This document shows, one piece after another, positions 54,480-64,000 of a DNA stretch of 64,000 nucleotides. Source of the DNA: Tillus elongatus. Lineage: Eukaryota; Arthropoda; Insecta; Coleoptera; Cleridae. Within the stretch, counting starts at the first letter, position 1, and each line of letters starts with the position of its first letter. The position numbers and the translations under genes are program-made. The notes below the pieces were generated by a model, which made no database searches, was not told the DNA's origin, and was given only the letters and a program-made list of their open reading frames with translations. Location: the NCBI GenBank assembly GCA_964006375.1, contig OZ023269.1:129634809-129698808 (forward strand). The letters run 5' to 3'.

Positions 54480-56768
54480 AGCAAAATCAGTTGGGCCATT
54501 AACAGCTTCAAGCCATTCAAATCCCTGGGATTTGTTGGCATAATGCCCATCATGCTCCAACAGGGTACATACATACTGGTCGCCGGCGCTTACCCTCATT
54601 ATGAAGGCCAGCCTGGCTCTAGGGTACATTCCGAGGGCATGGAGACTGGCCAGGGTTGTATTCATTCCTAAACCTGGGCGTCCAACAGACCAGGTAAAGT
54701 CCCTGAGGCCAATAAGTCTCACGTCCTTCTTGCTAAAAACAATGGAAAAACTGCTCGACCGGCACATTAGGGGCGGTGTACTGGAAGCATATCTCCTCCA
54801 CTGGGGACAAAATGCATACAGAGCAGGAGTCTCAACAGAAACAGCATTGCATCAACTGATGCTGAAACTGAAGCATACGCTGGAGAACAGGGAGGTGGTG
54901 CTGGGGGCCCTCCTAGACATAGAGGCGGCCTTCAGCAACACTTCATTCGGATCGGGGAATAGAGGAGACCTGCTACAGGTGGATGGGTTTCATGCTCAGG
55001 GACACCTCACTCGTGGGAGGGACTCTGTTGGCGAGGGTCGCGGCGGTGTGTCCGCAGGGGAGCGTTCTGTCTACCTTGATCTGGTGCCTAGTCGTGGACG
55101 GCCTGCTGGGGAGGCTTTTGGAAGGGGGGGGGGGTATGAGGTGCAGGGCTATTCGGACGACATTGTCATCATAGTCTGAGGAAAGGTTACGCAGTCAGTG
55201 TGGGAGCGCATGCAGACAGCACTGAAAGTGGTGGAAAGGTGAACGGTTGGCCAAGTCCCGGGAAAGCAACCGTCATACCGTTTACGAGAAGGAGGAAGTG
55301 GGAAAGCAAAGAACTCTCACTCTATACGGTAGAAACATTCCAATGACCAGGGAGGTAAAATATTGAAAAAATACTGCGTAAGGCAGTCATGACCCTAGCC
55401 GCCAGTAGGCGGCTGTATGGAAAAACGTGGGGACCAAGACCTAGTATGGCCCACTAGCTGTACACAAGGGTAGTCAGACCATCGTTAACATATGCGGCAC
55501 TGGTCTGGTGGCCTAAGGTTACACAATCCAGTGCCAAACAAAAGCTAGGCAAGATCGAAAGGGGTGGTTTGCCTGGGCATCACAGGGGCCATGGCTTCAA
55601 CCGCACAGCCGCCATGGAGGTGTTGCTCGATCTGCCCCCCTACACTTAGATATTATGGGGGAGGCCAGGCTAGGATTATATAGACTAGCCTGCAATGATT
55701 GACTGAAGATCAACCCAGGCTGTAGGGGCCACCTCAGAATTCAGGAGATCCTGAAGGAACCCATGCTTGAAATGAGGTCAGACTTTGCGAGCCCGAGAAT
55801 CTGCAGGGGAAACAATTTTAGACTGAAAATCCCCGACCGCGAAACGTGGCAGGGGGAGACGCCGGGCTTACCACGGGACGCGCTCGTCTGGTTCACGGAC
55901 GGATCCGGCGGAGAGTGTGGGATGGGGGCAGGACCAAGGGTAAGTCATAGTATTTCCCTTGGATCTGATGCAACGGTCTTTCAGGCCGAAATGTACGCCA
56001 TCTTACACTGTGTGCGAGAGAACAGACAGCCAGGCAGCCCTTAAGGCCCTAAGTAGCCCACAGGTAAATTCCAGGCTGGTAAGTGAATGCCGAGACGAGA
56101 CGAGCGTCTTGGCTGGGCAGAATGAGGTCACCCTAATCTGGGTGCCGCGTTACTCGTGGGCCAAAGGCAATAAAGAAGCTGACAGTCTCGCGAAGAGAGG
56201 GTCAGCAGAACCATTTATGGGACCAGCACCGGTCCTGGGCGTAACGAAGAGCACTGCCAGGGGATCCATTAAGTCCTGGGCCAGCAGCGAACATAAACTG
56301 TACTGGGCAGACTGTCCAGGGCTCAGACATGGGAAGTCAGTAATTAAGGAACCCAGTTCAAAGAGAGCTGTGGAGCTGCTAAATCTTAGCAGATGACAGC
56401 TCAGGAACATAACAGGACTCTTGACGGGACACATGGTCGTCAAGAAAGATCTGCATAAAATGGGGCGGTTAGAGGGTAACCTGGCAGGCAGACTCTGCAG
56501 CAAGGGGGAGAAATCAGCCCAGCACATCTTGTGTGAGTGTAAAGCTCTGGACCGCAAAAGACAACTGATCTACGGACAGCCTAGACCGGAGACAGAGCAA
56601 TATAAAACTTGACTCTACAAATTGATGTGCAGACTAGTTCAAGGCACAGTGATTTTGAAATGGGTGGAGTAGAAAAGACAAAGGGCATGCACAATACGCC
56701 AAAGGCTGCGGTGCTATCGTGGCGGCAAAGACGCGGACGAGCCCTAAGGGATAAAAAAAAACCATAAC
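54480..56768 (+). pseudogene. Degenerate R1/LOA-group LINE with RNase H domain
   Basis: In changing frames: AINSFKPFKSLGFVGIMPIM near 54495; ARVVFIPKPGRPTDQVKSLR then PISLTSFLLKTMEKLLDRHI near 54650-54770 (RT fingers); QNAYRAGVSTETALHQL near 54810; ALLDIEAAFSNTSF near 54905 (first Asp); YSDDIVIIV near 55150 (catalytic box, YSDD); LLDLPP near 55630; an RNase H domain with VWFTDGSGGECGMGAG near 55890 and FQAEMYAILHC near 55980, and GNKEADSLAKRG near 56168; then HILCECKALDRKRQ near 56525. The tail ends in a run of A at 56752-56761. Its 3' end interrupts the minus-strand LINE next door. Confidence 0.85.
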
Positions 56769-58160
56769 TTGTGCTGACCAGCAGAAATCTAATGCCAAGG
56801 TCCGTTTGATACTCCACAAATGCAGTCTGCTTGTTGTCGAGAAAATAAACTTGGTAAGCGTTGTTATGGCCGAGGTAAATAACTGTACACTTATTATAAT
56901 TAAGTGCTATATTCCGCACTAAATACCAAGATAGTGCAGTGTTTAGGTCCGTTTGAGTAAAGGGCAGCCAAATATTTGTAGTCGTCCGCATAAGCATTGT
57001 GACGAGAAGTGAGAGAATGTAGTAAATCTGCTGCATAGAGCAGAAACAGGACAGGACAAAGAAAATATCCCTGGGGTACACCACTACCGACAAGAGTTGA
57101 TCTGGAGAATGATGGACCTACGCGTACTGAGAAACTTCTGCCAGTGAGAAAGCTTTGGATCCACAACAACAGTTTTCCCCTTATACCAATGTGTTACAGC
57201 TTCCGCAACAATAAGCTATGCGGCACCTTATCAAAAGCTTTGCTAAAATCAAAGTAAATGACATCCACAGTTAATTTCTGGTAGAGCAAGCGAGTCCACT
57301 CGTTAGCTGCTAAAAGCAGGATGGTCACCACAGATCTGCCAGTCTCGATGAGAAATAAGAGAAGATATGTTACCATGATACGTTCCACCACTCTGCGTGC
57401 AATGTAGGGCTGATTAGCCTGTAATTATTTGGATCCATTCTGTCTCCTTTTTAAATATGGCTGTCACTACCGCATTTAGCTAGTCCTGTGATCGTATGCC
57501 GTGACTCGGAGATAAGTTAATTATTATGGACAGCGGTATACACAATTCTGAGGCACATGTCTTCGATATTCTATCAGAGATGGAGTCAACGTGTACATAT
57601 TTTAACCCGTGTTCTACCTCAGTCATTCATATTGTAACCTCTGTCAGTGTTGACGGTCCCTAGCAGTGAAACGACAGATGTTATGATGGGATTATCACAG
57701 CTGTATATGCTGCTAAAATGGTTTGCCAATACGTTGGCTGAAGTTTTCGTGCCAGCAGATAAGATGTCATCATGTTTTTTAACGATAGGTACACAAACGG
57801 AAAAAAATATTTTTAAAAACATAAACGAGGAGAGCTTTAGGTTTCGCAGCTAAATTGTTTTCAGATAAGGCTCTTGCATGCCTCATTTTTCGTGTAATAT
57901 CTACTGAATTATTACAATAGGCGATATAATCTACATCACTGCCGAAACGTTTAAGCCGTTTCCATTATCACCGCTTATCCTGTATTAGGGTAACTGTACC
58001 TCGTGTAATCCAAGGCTTCAAAGAGTTTTGTTTTATTATGTAGGTGTGAGTGCATGGGTGAACTTAAAACCTCAATGCAGATGTGAAATAGTCCCACTGT
58101 TCATTTGTATTTTGCAAGTTGAGGCCGTTCCAGTCGTGATTAGCAAGCAGTTCTCAAAGA
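56768..58160 (-). pseudogene. Degenerate Jockey/CR1-like LINE reverse transcriptase, 3'-truncated
   Basis: Minus-strand frames in 5'-3' order: TSANVLANHFSSIYS near 57700, VDVIYFDFSKAFDKVPHSLL near 57250, QSFLTGRSFSVRVGPSFSRS and GSGVPQGYFLCPVLFLLYAA near 57100, HNAYADDYKYLA near 57000, then SWYLVRNIALNYNKCTVIYL near 56920. The 3' end is missing because the plus-strand RNase-H LINE abuts at 56768. It resembles LINE-B at 10540. Confidence 0.82.
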
Positions 58161-59349
58161 GAATCATAGGCTAGGTAATTTTCTTGTACGTACACTTGGA
58201 AGTGTTACTGCGATGGCCGTTCCAAATCTGAATTGTTAAGATAGTGAAATGAACAGGTGGATGATGTTCAAAAGACGAACATTATGGGTTTCGTCAGTTG
58301 TAAAAACAAGACCCAGCAGCGAAGTGTTTTTGTTCGTTCTAAACCGAGTAGGTTCTGAGACAAGCTGGGAAAGTTGTGTTCCAGAAGCATCTTGATGAAG
58401 TTGAATAAAATATTAACGACCAAAGCAAAATTTATCCCTTATTTTTTATATTATTATATATTACAATATTGATTTTTTTGTACCACAGGTATACCATTAT
58501 TTTGTTTTGTAATGTGTTGGTGCTTATAATTGTAGGTAATTATTACTATTATAATCTATGAAATCCAACAATAATGTTATTAAATTATTTTAAATCTTCC
58601 TTTAAATAGATGTATCGCACGACATTTCATTTAAAACTGTTGTGAAAATGATTATTCTTGAATGAGGGTTGGGGTGGGTAGAAAGAGTTTTAGGTACTCA
58701 AAGAAGTGACATTTAATTAAGTTGATTGCCTCCAGGATTTATGTTAATAGATACTAAACAGAGAAAATTAATTTATTTCGTACTTTTGAAACGCACTGTA
58801 TAATAAGGGTATTTAATTTAAAAAATATTAAAGATAAACGTAAAGAAATCCGGTTTAAGATATGTACATTTTGCAGCCATATGTAACACACGTAACGCAG
58901 GCCTGTTTAGACTGTTGCCTAAACGACAAGCTCAATATACAAGCGTAGAATGTGGTGCAAGTTAGAAACTTGGAATAAATTCAGTTTATCAAATACAAGT
59001 TCCTTTTTCAAAATGCTTGAACCCGTCGATAATTATTTCAAGTTGCGCTCTTTTAAAACAATATTATACAGGTGAACCAAATGTGAGATATGACGTCATC
59101 GATAATTATTTTAATTAGCAACCCTTGTTTTTTGTTGACTATTTTTAAAGTACATCTCAAGTTGCATAAAACCACCAAATTTCAGATTTTTAATCCTTGT
59201 ATTAAAAAAAAACAAAATTATTATTTTAAGACAAAAACACGAATATAATTGATCTTAATAATTCTTCTTTAATAAATGCACAAAGTGTTAAGATCTTCAT
59301 TCACTATTTGACAGCACCATAAACTCGTTTTGAACATTTATAATCACTT
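58161..59349 (+). other. Unassigned stretch
   Basis: Mostly AT-rich. GGTGAACCAAATGTGAGATA at about 59072 may be a transposon end but no partner is found. Confidence 0.35.
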
Positions 59350-59560
59350 CCAGGGGAAATAAGTCTTCACTCAATTCTTATTCATTGCTTTTCAAGTATT
59401 CCTATAAAAAGTAGTCCAAAGGAGTGATCTAAGAGGCCATTCAATAATTACCCTTCCACCAATCCATCGGCCTTGAAATAATGCATCCAAATACTCACAG
59501 ACAGGTCTTGCAAAATGGGGAGGCGCATCATCGTTTTGGAACTAGATATTTTTATTTGGA
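59350..59560 (-). pseudogene. Tc1/mariner-type transposase relic
   Basis: The minus strand reads FQNDDAPPHFARPVCEYLDA then LFQGRWIGGRVIIEWPLRSL from 59540 down to about 59420, matching the widespread insect transposase box FQxDGAPPHxxxxVRxYLD...RWIGRxGxIEWPxRSPDL. Only this piece remains, with substitutions at key positions (DG to DD). Confidence 0.75.
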
Positions 59561-59584
59561 AACCGAGAAGCTAAATTTGTGTAC

Positions 59585-59865
59585 GTGTGGTTTTTGGTTT
59601 CTTTAACGTCGGTCGATTTCTGCCACTACGGCCAATCATCGACGCCAGGGAGCAGTTTCACCTCACTATCCTGCAAACTTTACCGAACCCCTGCCTTTGT
59701 GTAAGGAAGGTAACGCTATTTAGTGTGCCCTACATCGCATGGACACGAGATCAACGGCTTTACGTCTCCTCCGAAGGGGGGAACGTGCAGACATTCAACT
59801 TGTTCAAATACAATGCCGGTTGATGTAAACTTTACAGTATGTACTGAAAAAGTGAACACCAGAAA
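59585..59865. repeat. Remnant related to the SINE at 41585-41765
   Basis: GGTTTCTTTAACGTC at 59597 and AAATACAATG...TTACAGTATGTACTGAAAAA at 59809-59851 match the tail and body of the minus-strand SINE at 41600-41690. The tRNA-like head is not visible. Confidence 0.5.
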
Positions 59866-60349
59866 ATGATAATTGGTATGTTAAATAGCGGTAAATGTGT
59901 TTCACTAGATAACAAAATCAAATATTCTGCTTTAGAAAATCACAGCGTTGCCACTCACGCTTATAATTCCTAACTCTTTGGCTTGAAAACAGGTGGTATA
60001 AAAAGTACCACTGAGGAGGAAAATGTGACTGCTAAGCAAGTATTGGAAAAAAATCATCTAGTTATAAAAAAAATGAACAACTAATGGCGTTTCTAAAATA
60101 ACAGAAATTAAAATAAGTTAAAAATAGTCGGAACAAATAAAACGTCTGATTCTTTTGCTTCCGTTAGACAGTTGGACTGGCTAGATTTAAGAAGGGCATC
60201 TTGAGCGATAAAAGAAGGATCTGAAGGTAACAAGGACGGGCAGCTCAATTGAATTTGACATCTACAGGAAGCCGACACAAACCGACCACCTAATCCCGTA
60301 TAGGTCTTGTCACCACATGTCCCACAAGTTGGCGTCTATTAGATATTTG

Positions 60350-61045
60350 ATAAATAGGCCCACTAAGTGAAGATTTGAACCTGTGATTAGCACTGATAAG
60401 TACACTTGCAGAACTAAAACCACCACAACACATCTTTTTTAAGACCAACGATCGTTTCGCCAGCACAATTAGCTTCATCAAAGGATAACACATTCTACCT
60501 AATCTTTACCACAACATGTATTTATATAGAGATTTAGGTAGAAGAAGGAAACCGAAAGGGAGATTTAAAGTCGCAGGCGCATCTTTTGTGGATTGTATCC
60601 ACTACCGGACGAGGTTATTGAACTTCGTTTATTACCGAAATTTATCAAAACATTAAACAGCAATCCATGTTTGATGCGTACGAAAGCATTTATATTTCTA
60701 TAGCAATAAAAAACCAAATTTTCTTAAATTGAGCACCTCTCATTTCAAGCCCGTTATTTTCGCATTGCCCTTGAATTAGATAAAGACCTCCTAAGGCTGT
60801 CAGGTAGAGTAATAAAGGAAGTTTATTAACCTCGTCCGGCAGTGGAGACGCAGTACACAAAAGATGCGCCTGCAACTTCAAATCTCCCTTTCGGTTTCGT
60901 TCTTCTATCTACGAGTCTATATAAATACATGTTGTAATAAAAAATAAGTAGAATATGCTATGAATGCTATGATGAAGCTAAGTTTGTTAGCGAAACGATC
61001 GTTAGGTATTTAAGTTGTGTTGTGGTGATTTGGGTTCTCCAGTGC
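60350..61045. repeat. Large inverted pair of Penelope-type terminal repeats
   Basis: The left arm (about 60350-60632) and right arm (about 60815-61045) are reverse complements: GGAGATTTAAAGTCGCAGGC on the left answers GCCTGCAACTTCAAATCTCC on the right, and AACATGTATTTATATAGA is likewise mirrored. The outer parts carry second-type hammerhead-like motifs with a mutated first core base (left UUGAUGA on minus near 60478; right AUGAUGA at about 60969), so both look inactive. The spacer is about 180 bp. Confidence 0.8.
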
Positions 61046-61565
61046 AGTTCTACGACAGATCTTCTCTTCTTAGCTTCATGGGACTCCGAGATCCCAATCT
61101 TCCACTTAAGCACCGCTCGTGTGTTTAAGTCAGTTCAGTTCTACAGTGAAGTTATACGACAGATATCCTCTTCTTAGCTTCTTGGGACTTCGAGATCCCA
61201 ATATTCCACTTAAGCTCGTGTGTTTAAGTCAGTTCAGTTCTACAGTTCAGTTCTACCAGAGATATCCTCTTCTTAGCTTCTTGGGACTTCGAGATCCCAA
61301 TCTTCTACTTAAACACGGCACCTGTCTTTAAGTCAGATTAGTTCTACAGTGCAGTTCTACGACAGATCTCCTCTTCTTAGCTCCTTGGGACTCCAAGATC
61401 CCAATCTTCCACTTAAACACTGCTCGTGTGTTTAAGTCAGTTCAGTTCTACAGTGCAGTTCTACCACCGATATTCCCCTCTTAGCTTCTTGTGACCTGTG
61501 AGATCCCAATCTTCTACCTAAACACCCCTAGTGTGGTTAAGTCAGTTCAGTTGAGTTCAGCTCAA
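61040..61565 (+). repeat. Minisatellite of about 104 bp, five units
   Basis: Units start at CAGTGCAGTTCTACGACAGA or a variant at about 61040, 61143, 61242, 61346 and 61450 (99-116 bp). Landmarks are CCTCTTCTTAGCTTCTTGGG, GAGATCCCAAT and TTTAAGTCAGTTCAGTTCTA. The frame at 61119-61331 is a by-product. Confidence 0.92.
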
Positions 61566-62284
61566 AATCCAATCTTCCGACTTAAACTCCATGCGTACGC
61601 TGATACCGTAACAATTCAGTATTTTCTTCTAAATTAGGAAGTATACGTAATCACGCGCATTTAAATCAATGAAATACACAGGTAGCTAATAATATTGTGA
61701 AATCTCTAACTCATCAAATCAAGTGTAAAACCGCAAATTGTAAATAATAATTAAGTGGAAAAGTGTACAAAGTGACAATACAACATATATAAAAATAACA
61801 AGTGTATCATTGGAATCTTCTGGAATCCAGTGCACCTAGAGTTCAAAAATACCATCCACATACAGTCCACACCTTCAACGTCTTCAAACGCTAATTAACA
61901 AAGCCAACTAATTAGCAAGGGTGGGATCAATCCACCTGCAAAACATTGGGGAAAGAAAACAAGCTGTTTCTCCCCCACCGCTCACTTTGGACATTTTAAT
62001 ACTGAAAATTTCCCCGAACAAAGTTGTGCTAAAAAAAACAGTTAAGCTGGAAACATGAATTTACTGTAATTTTCCCAAAAGTGTAACAACTATACGATCT
62101 ACATATTTCAGCTCAGATTCTCCCAGATTTTCGGCTCTTGCATCAGAAATTTTAAGTTGCAATATACAAGGTGTTATTTTTGAAACAATAAAGGAGCTCA
62201 TTTTTGTTGAACCTAGTACTCGATTTCGGAATTATGTTTTTAATAACTAGATGGATGTAATATACCTGTAAATTCTGATTTTAA
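61566..62284 (+). other. Unassigned stretch after the minisatellite
   Basis: No coding evidence. It contains CATTGGAATCTTCTGGAATCC near 61809 and a purine-rich GGGGAAAGAAAACAAGC near 61949; possibly leader sequence of a retroelement that starts with the repeats before it. Confidence 0.3.
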
Positions 62285-62459
62285 TATACGGAGTGCTTCA
62301 AGAGTTATGGAAGAATAAGGTTTCATCGTAATCAACTGAACATTCCGTACCTCAGTAACAAGGACCATCAGACATAAAATTTTGAGGTTTTTGTGATTAC
62401 CTATCCGTACTGAACATATAGTTACGCTATGTATACTTCGCCCAATATCACCCTGTATA
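62285..62459. mobile_element. Small MITE-like element
   Basis: TATACGGAGTG at 62285 and CACCCTGTATA at 62449-62459 form short imperfect inverted ends around 175 bp without coding content. The same left end appears at 37442. Short TIRs make this tentative. Confidence 0.4.
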
Positions 62460-63080
62460 TGTGCAACTAGCATTTTAGCAAATAGGCCTTCTTATTGGTG
62501 TACAATACAAATGCAAATGGTAATTTAATAAAGACATACATGTACTAATATCTAAACTAAGGAGAAAAGCATTCACTAAATAGATGGAAGCAATGCTTTA
62601 GCAATCACAAAAAAATGGAAATATACAGGCTGCAAGATAATTAGTATTAGCAATATAGATATATAAGAAAAAGGTCAGAGTTGAGAAGCTAAAAGCATAT
62701 GGCGTAAGAAACTGCAAGCAAAAGTAACGAAAGTCAAAGAAAGGCTGAAAGGCAGACGGCGAGCATTAGCAGTATCTTATCATTATAAAGAAGTTCACCG
62801 TGCAATGTAAAATGCGGATGCCTAAAATGAAACTGAAAACAGCGACTTATACTATAATGATCACTTACTCTCCCCCAGCTGCCTCCCGCCACCTCCTCCC
62901 ACTTATTCTGTAAATAACCAGAGGCTCAGCTACCACAATTTTCCTGATTTAACAGCTTTACTTATATACAACGTTTTATACAAAAATAACAAAATTCATC
63001 GACTAGGCTTTTACATTGTTTTATACAAATATTTACAGTGGCATTTATACATTTTTAGAAATAAATATGAATGTAAGTGA
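62460..63080 (+). other. Unassigned stretch
   Basis: AT-rich, no supported gene; the short minus frames here have no recognised features. Confidence 0.35.
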
Positions 63081-63130
63081 AGATTGGAACCTGTGATGAG
63101 CACTGATAAGCAAACTTGGAGAAACCAATC

Positions 63131-63461
63131 AGCAAGTGCGTTATGGTAGTGAATTTTCATAGAAATGATTTGGCACCAAATATTTTTTATAACTTTTTTT
63201 TCTTGTAACATAGAAATCTAAATTTTGGTCTATAGTTTACTTTTTGTATGGTAAACCTACCTACCAAATTCACTTACCACAGCTTTTTTATATTCTGAGA
63301 ATTTTTGTTGTTGAAAAAACACAAAAGTTCCCCGAAAAACCTGGTTCCGAATTTCCTGGCTAACGAACTTAGCCAAGCCACTTACAAAAGAAAGATACGT
63401 GCCAAATTTGATCCCAATCGGCACATTATATTTTGAGTTACCGGTGTGATACATATATACA

Positions 63462-63535
<74 letters not shown>

Positions 63536-63649
63536 CCCCGGATATGGGTTCCAGGGGTCCTAGTTCGCGCTCATTTGTAATTTTTTTTTCAAAATTCAAA
63601 ATTCGGGATCTCCCTAATGCTGAATTTTTTCTACGAAAATTCACTAAAA
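63131..63649 (-). mobile_element. Microsatellite-associated repeat copy, apparently complete
   Basis: Starts GCAAGTGCGTTATGGTAGTG (63131) and ends TTCTACGAAAATTCACTAAA (about 63629-63648). TAGTGAATTTTCATAGAAA near 63147 and TTTTCTACGAAAATTCACTA near 63628 are subterminal inverted repeats. A (TA)n core is at 63465-63529, and the far end can form a hairpin between TGAATTTTTT and AAAATTCA. It splits a Penelope-type terminal repeat (63081-63130 and 63650-63700), which defines both ends. Confidence 0.75.
63465..63529. repeat. (TA)n microsatellite
   Basis: About 32 TA units in the core of the repeat copy. Confidence 0.98.
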
Positions 63650-63650
63650 A

Positions 63651-63692
63651 ACCAGACGATCGTTTCACTAACCAAGTTAGCGTCATCAGATG
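63651..63692 (-). ncRNA. Hammerhead ribozyme-like motif interrupted at its 3' side
   Basis: Minus strand: core CUGAUGA (63689-63683), stem II GCUAAC-UUG-GUUAGU, GAAA (63666-63663), ACGAUCGU stem III and GUC, a canonical cleavage triplet. The sequence after the site is cut off by the inserted microsatellite-type repeat, so stem I cannot form as in the family. Confidence 0.5.
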
Positions 63693-63931
63693 ATGAATAA
63701 TTCTAAATATCTTATATCTACAACTCTATTTATATTCTTCTGGAGGTAGTCGGTCACTAACGATCTATAGAAGTTCAACGACACCAAAAATTAACATATT
63801 TAGTTTGGCGGAAATATCTGTATTCTGTTATTATCTATCGGACGTGCTTATGCCGGTGCTTATTTTGTAAAGTAATCTATTTGGAGACTACCCATAGGGG
63901 GCGGAGCGAGATTCATACACTTCTTAATATT

Positions 63932-63936
<5 letters not shown>

Positions 63937-64000
<64 letters not shown>
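63937..64000. repeat. (TA)n microsatellite, truncated by window end
   Basis: TA run from 63937 to the last base of the window. Confidence 0.98.

Overview
The window is a piece of a large, AT-rich, repeat-laden insect genome (probably a beetle or another holometabolous insect; this is inferred from the transposon spectrum and the two host genes, and the species cannot be named). There are no bacterial features. Only two host genes are visible. Both are cut into small exons with long, transposon-filled introns, and they converge tail to tail across about 5.5 kb.

Gene 1 (+ strand, starts before the window, stop at 19253-19255) is a cysteine-rich extracellular protein built from at least seven EB-type modules. 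Each module is one exon of about 120-150 nt (78-203, 5288-5419, 8797-8943, 9001-9120, 13398-13526, 13599-13733, 19050-19255). Every junction is phase 1, and the last exon adds a hydrophobic C-terminal tail. Gene 2 (- strand, stop at 24780-24782, start beyond the window) is an EVA-1 homologue. It has the end of one SUEL/galactose-binding lectin domain, a complete second one, an acidic low-complexity linker, a membrane-proximal region, and a FAM176/EVA1-type transmembrane segment with cytoplasmic tail. Its exons, 5' to 3', are 46386-46524, 43600-43749, 41201-41344, 40582-40833, 30947-31162 and 24780-25171.

The rest is mobile DNA. One LINE family (here LINE-A) has five copies, one with an uninterrupted 988-codon endonuclease/reverse-transcriptase frame (14081-17047, -). 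Decayed copies of other LINE families lie at 823-2330, 10540-12030, 17470-18830 and 56768-58160, and RNase-H-bearing R1/LOA-like copies at 9130-9660 (-), 37660-38700 and 54480-56768. There are also a deleted gypsy-type LTR element with a gag remnant (28358-30341), a 2.2-kb DNA transposon with a degenerate transposase-like frame (43900-46097), MITE-like elements with clear terminal inverted repeats (26663-27470, 31205-32424), Tc1/mariner transposase relics (36190-36630, 59350-59560), tRNA-derived SINEs, and a DINE/Helentron-like repeat family organised around long (TA)n tracts.

The most interesting thread is a set of hammerhead-ribozyme-like motifs of three sequence types (336-384 -, 2511-2559 +, 53107-53151 +, 49265-49307 -, 63651-63692 -, plus decayed ones). 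They sit in inverted arms resembling the terminal repeats of Penelope-like elements. One such pair of about 215-bp arms, bounded by a 12-bp target duplication, encloses a truncated LINE (248-2610).
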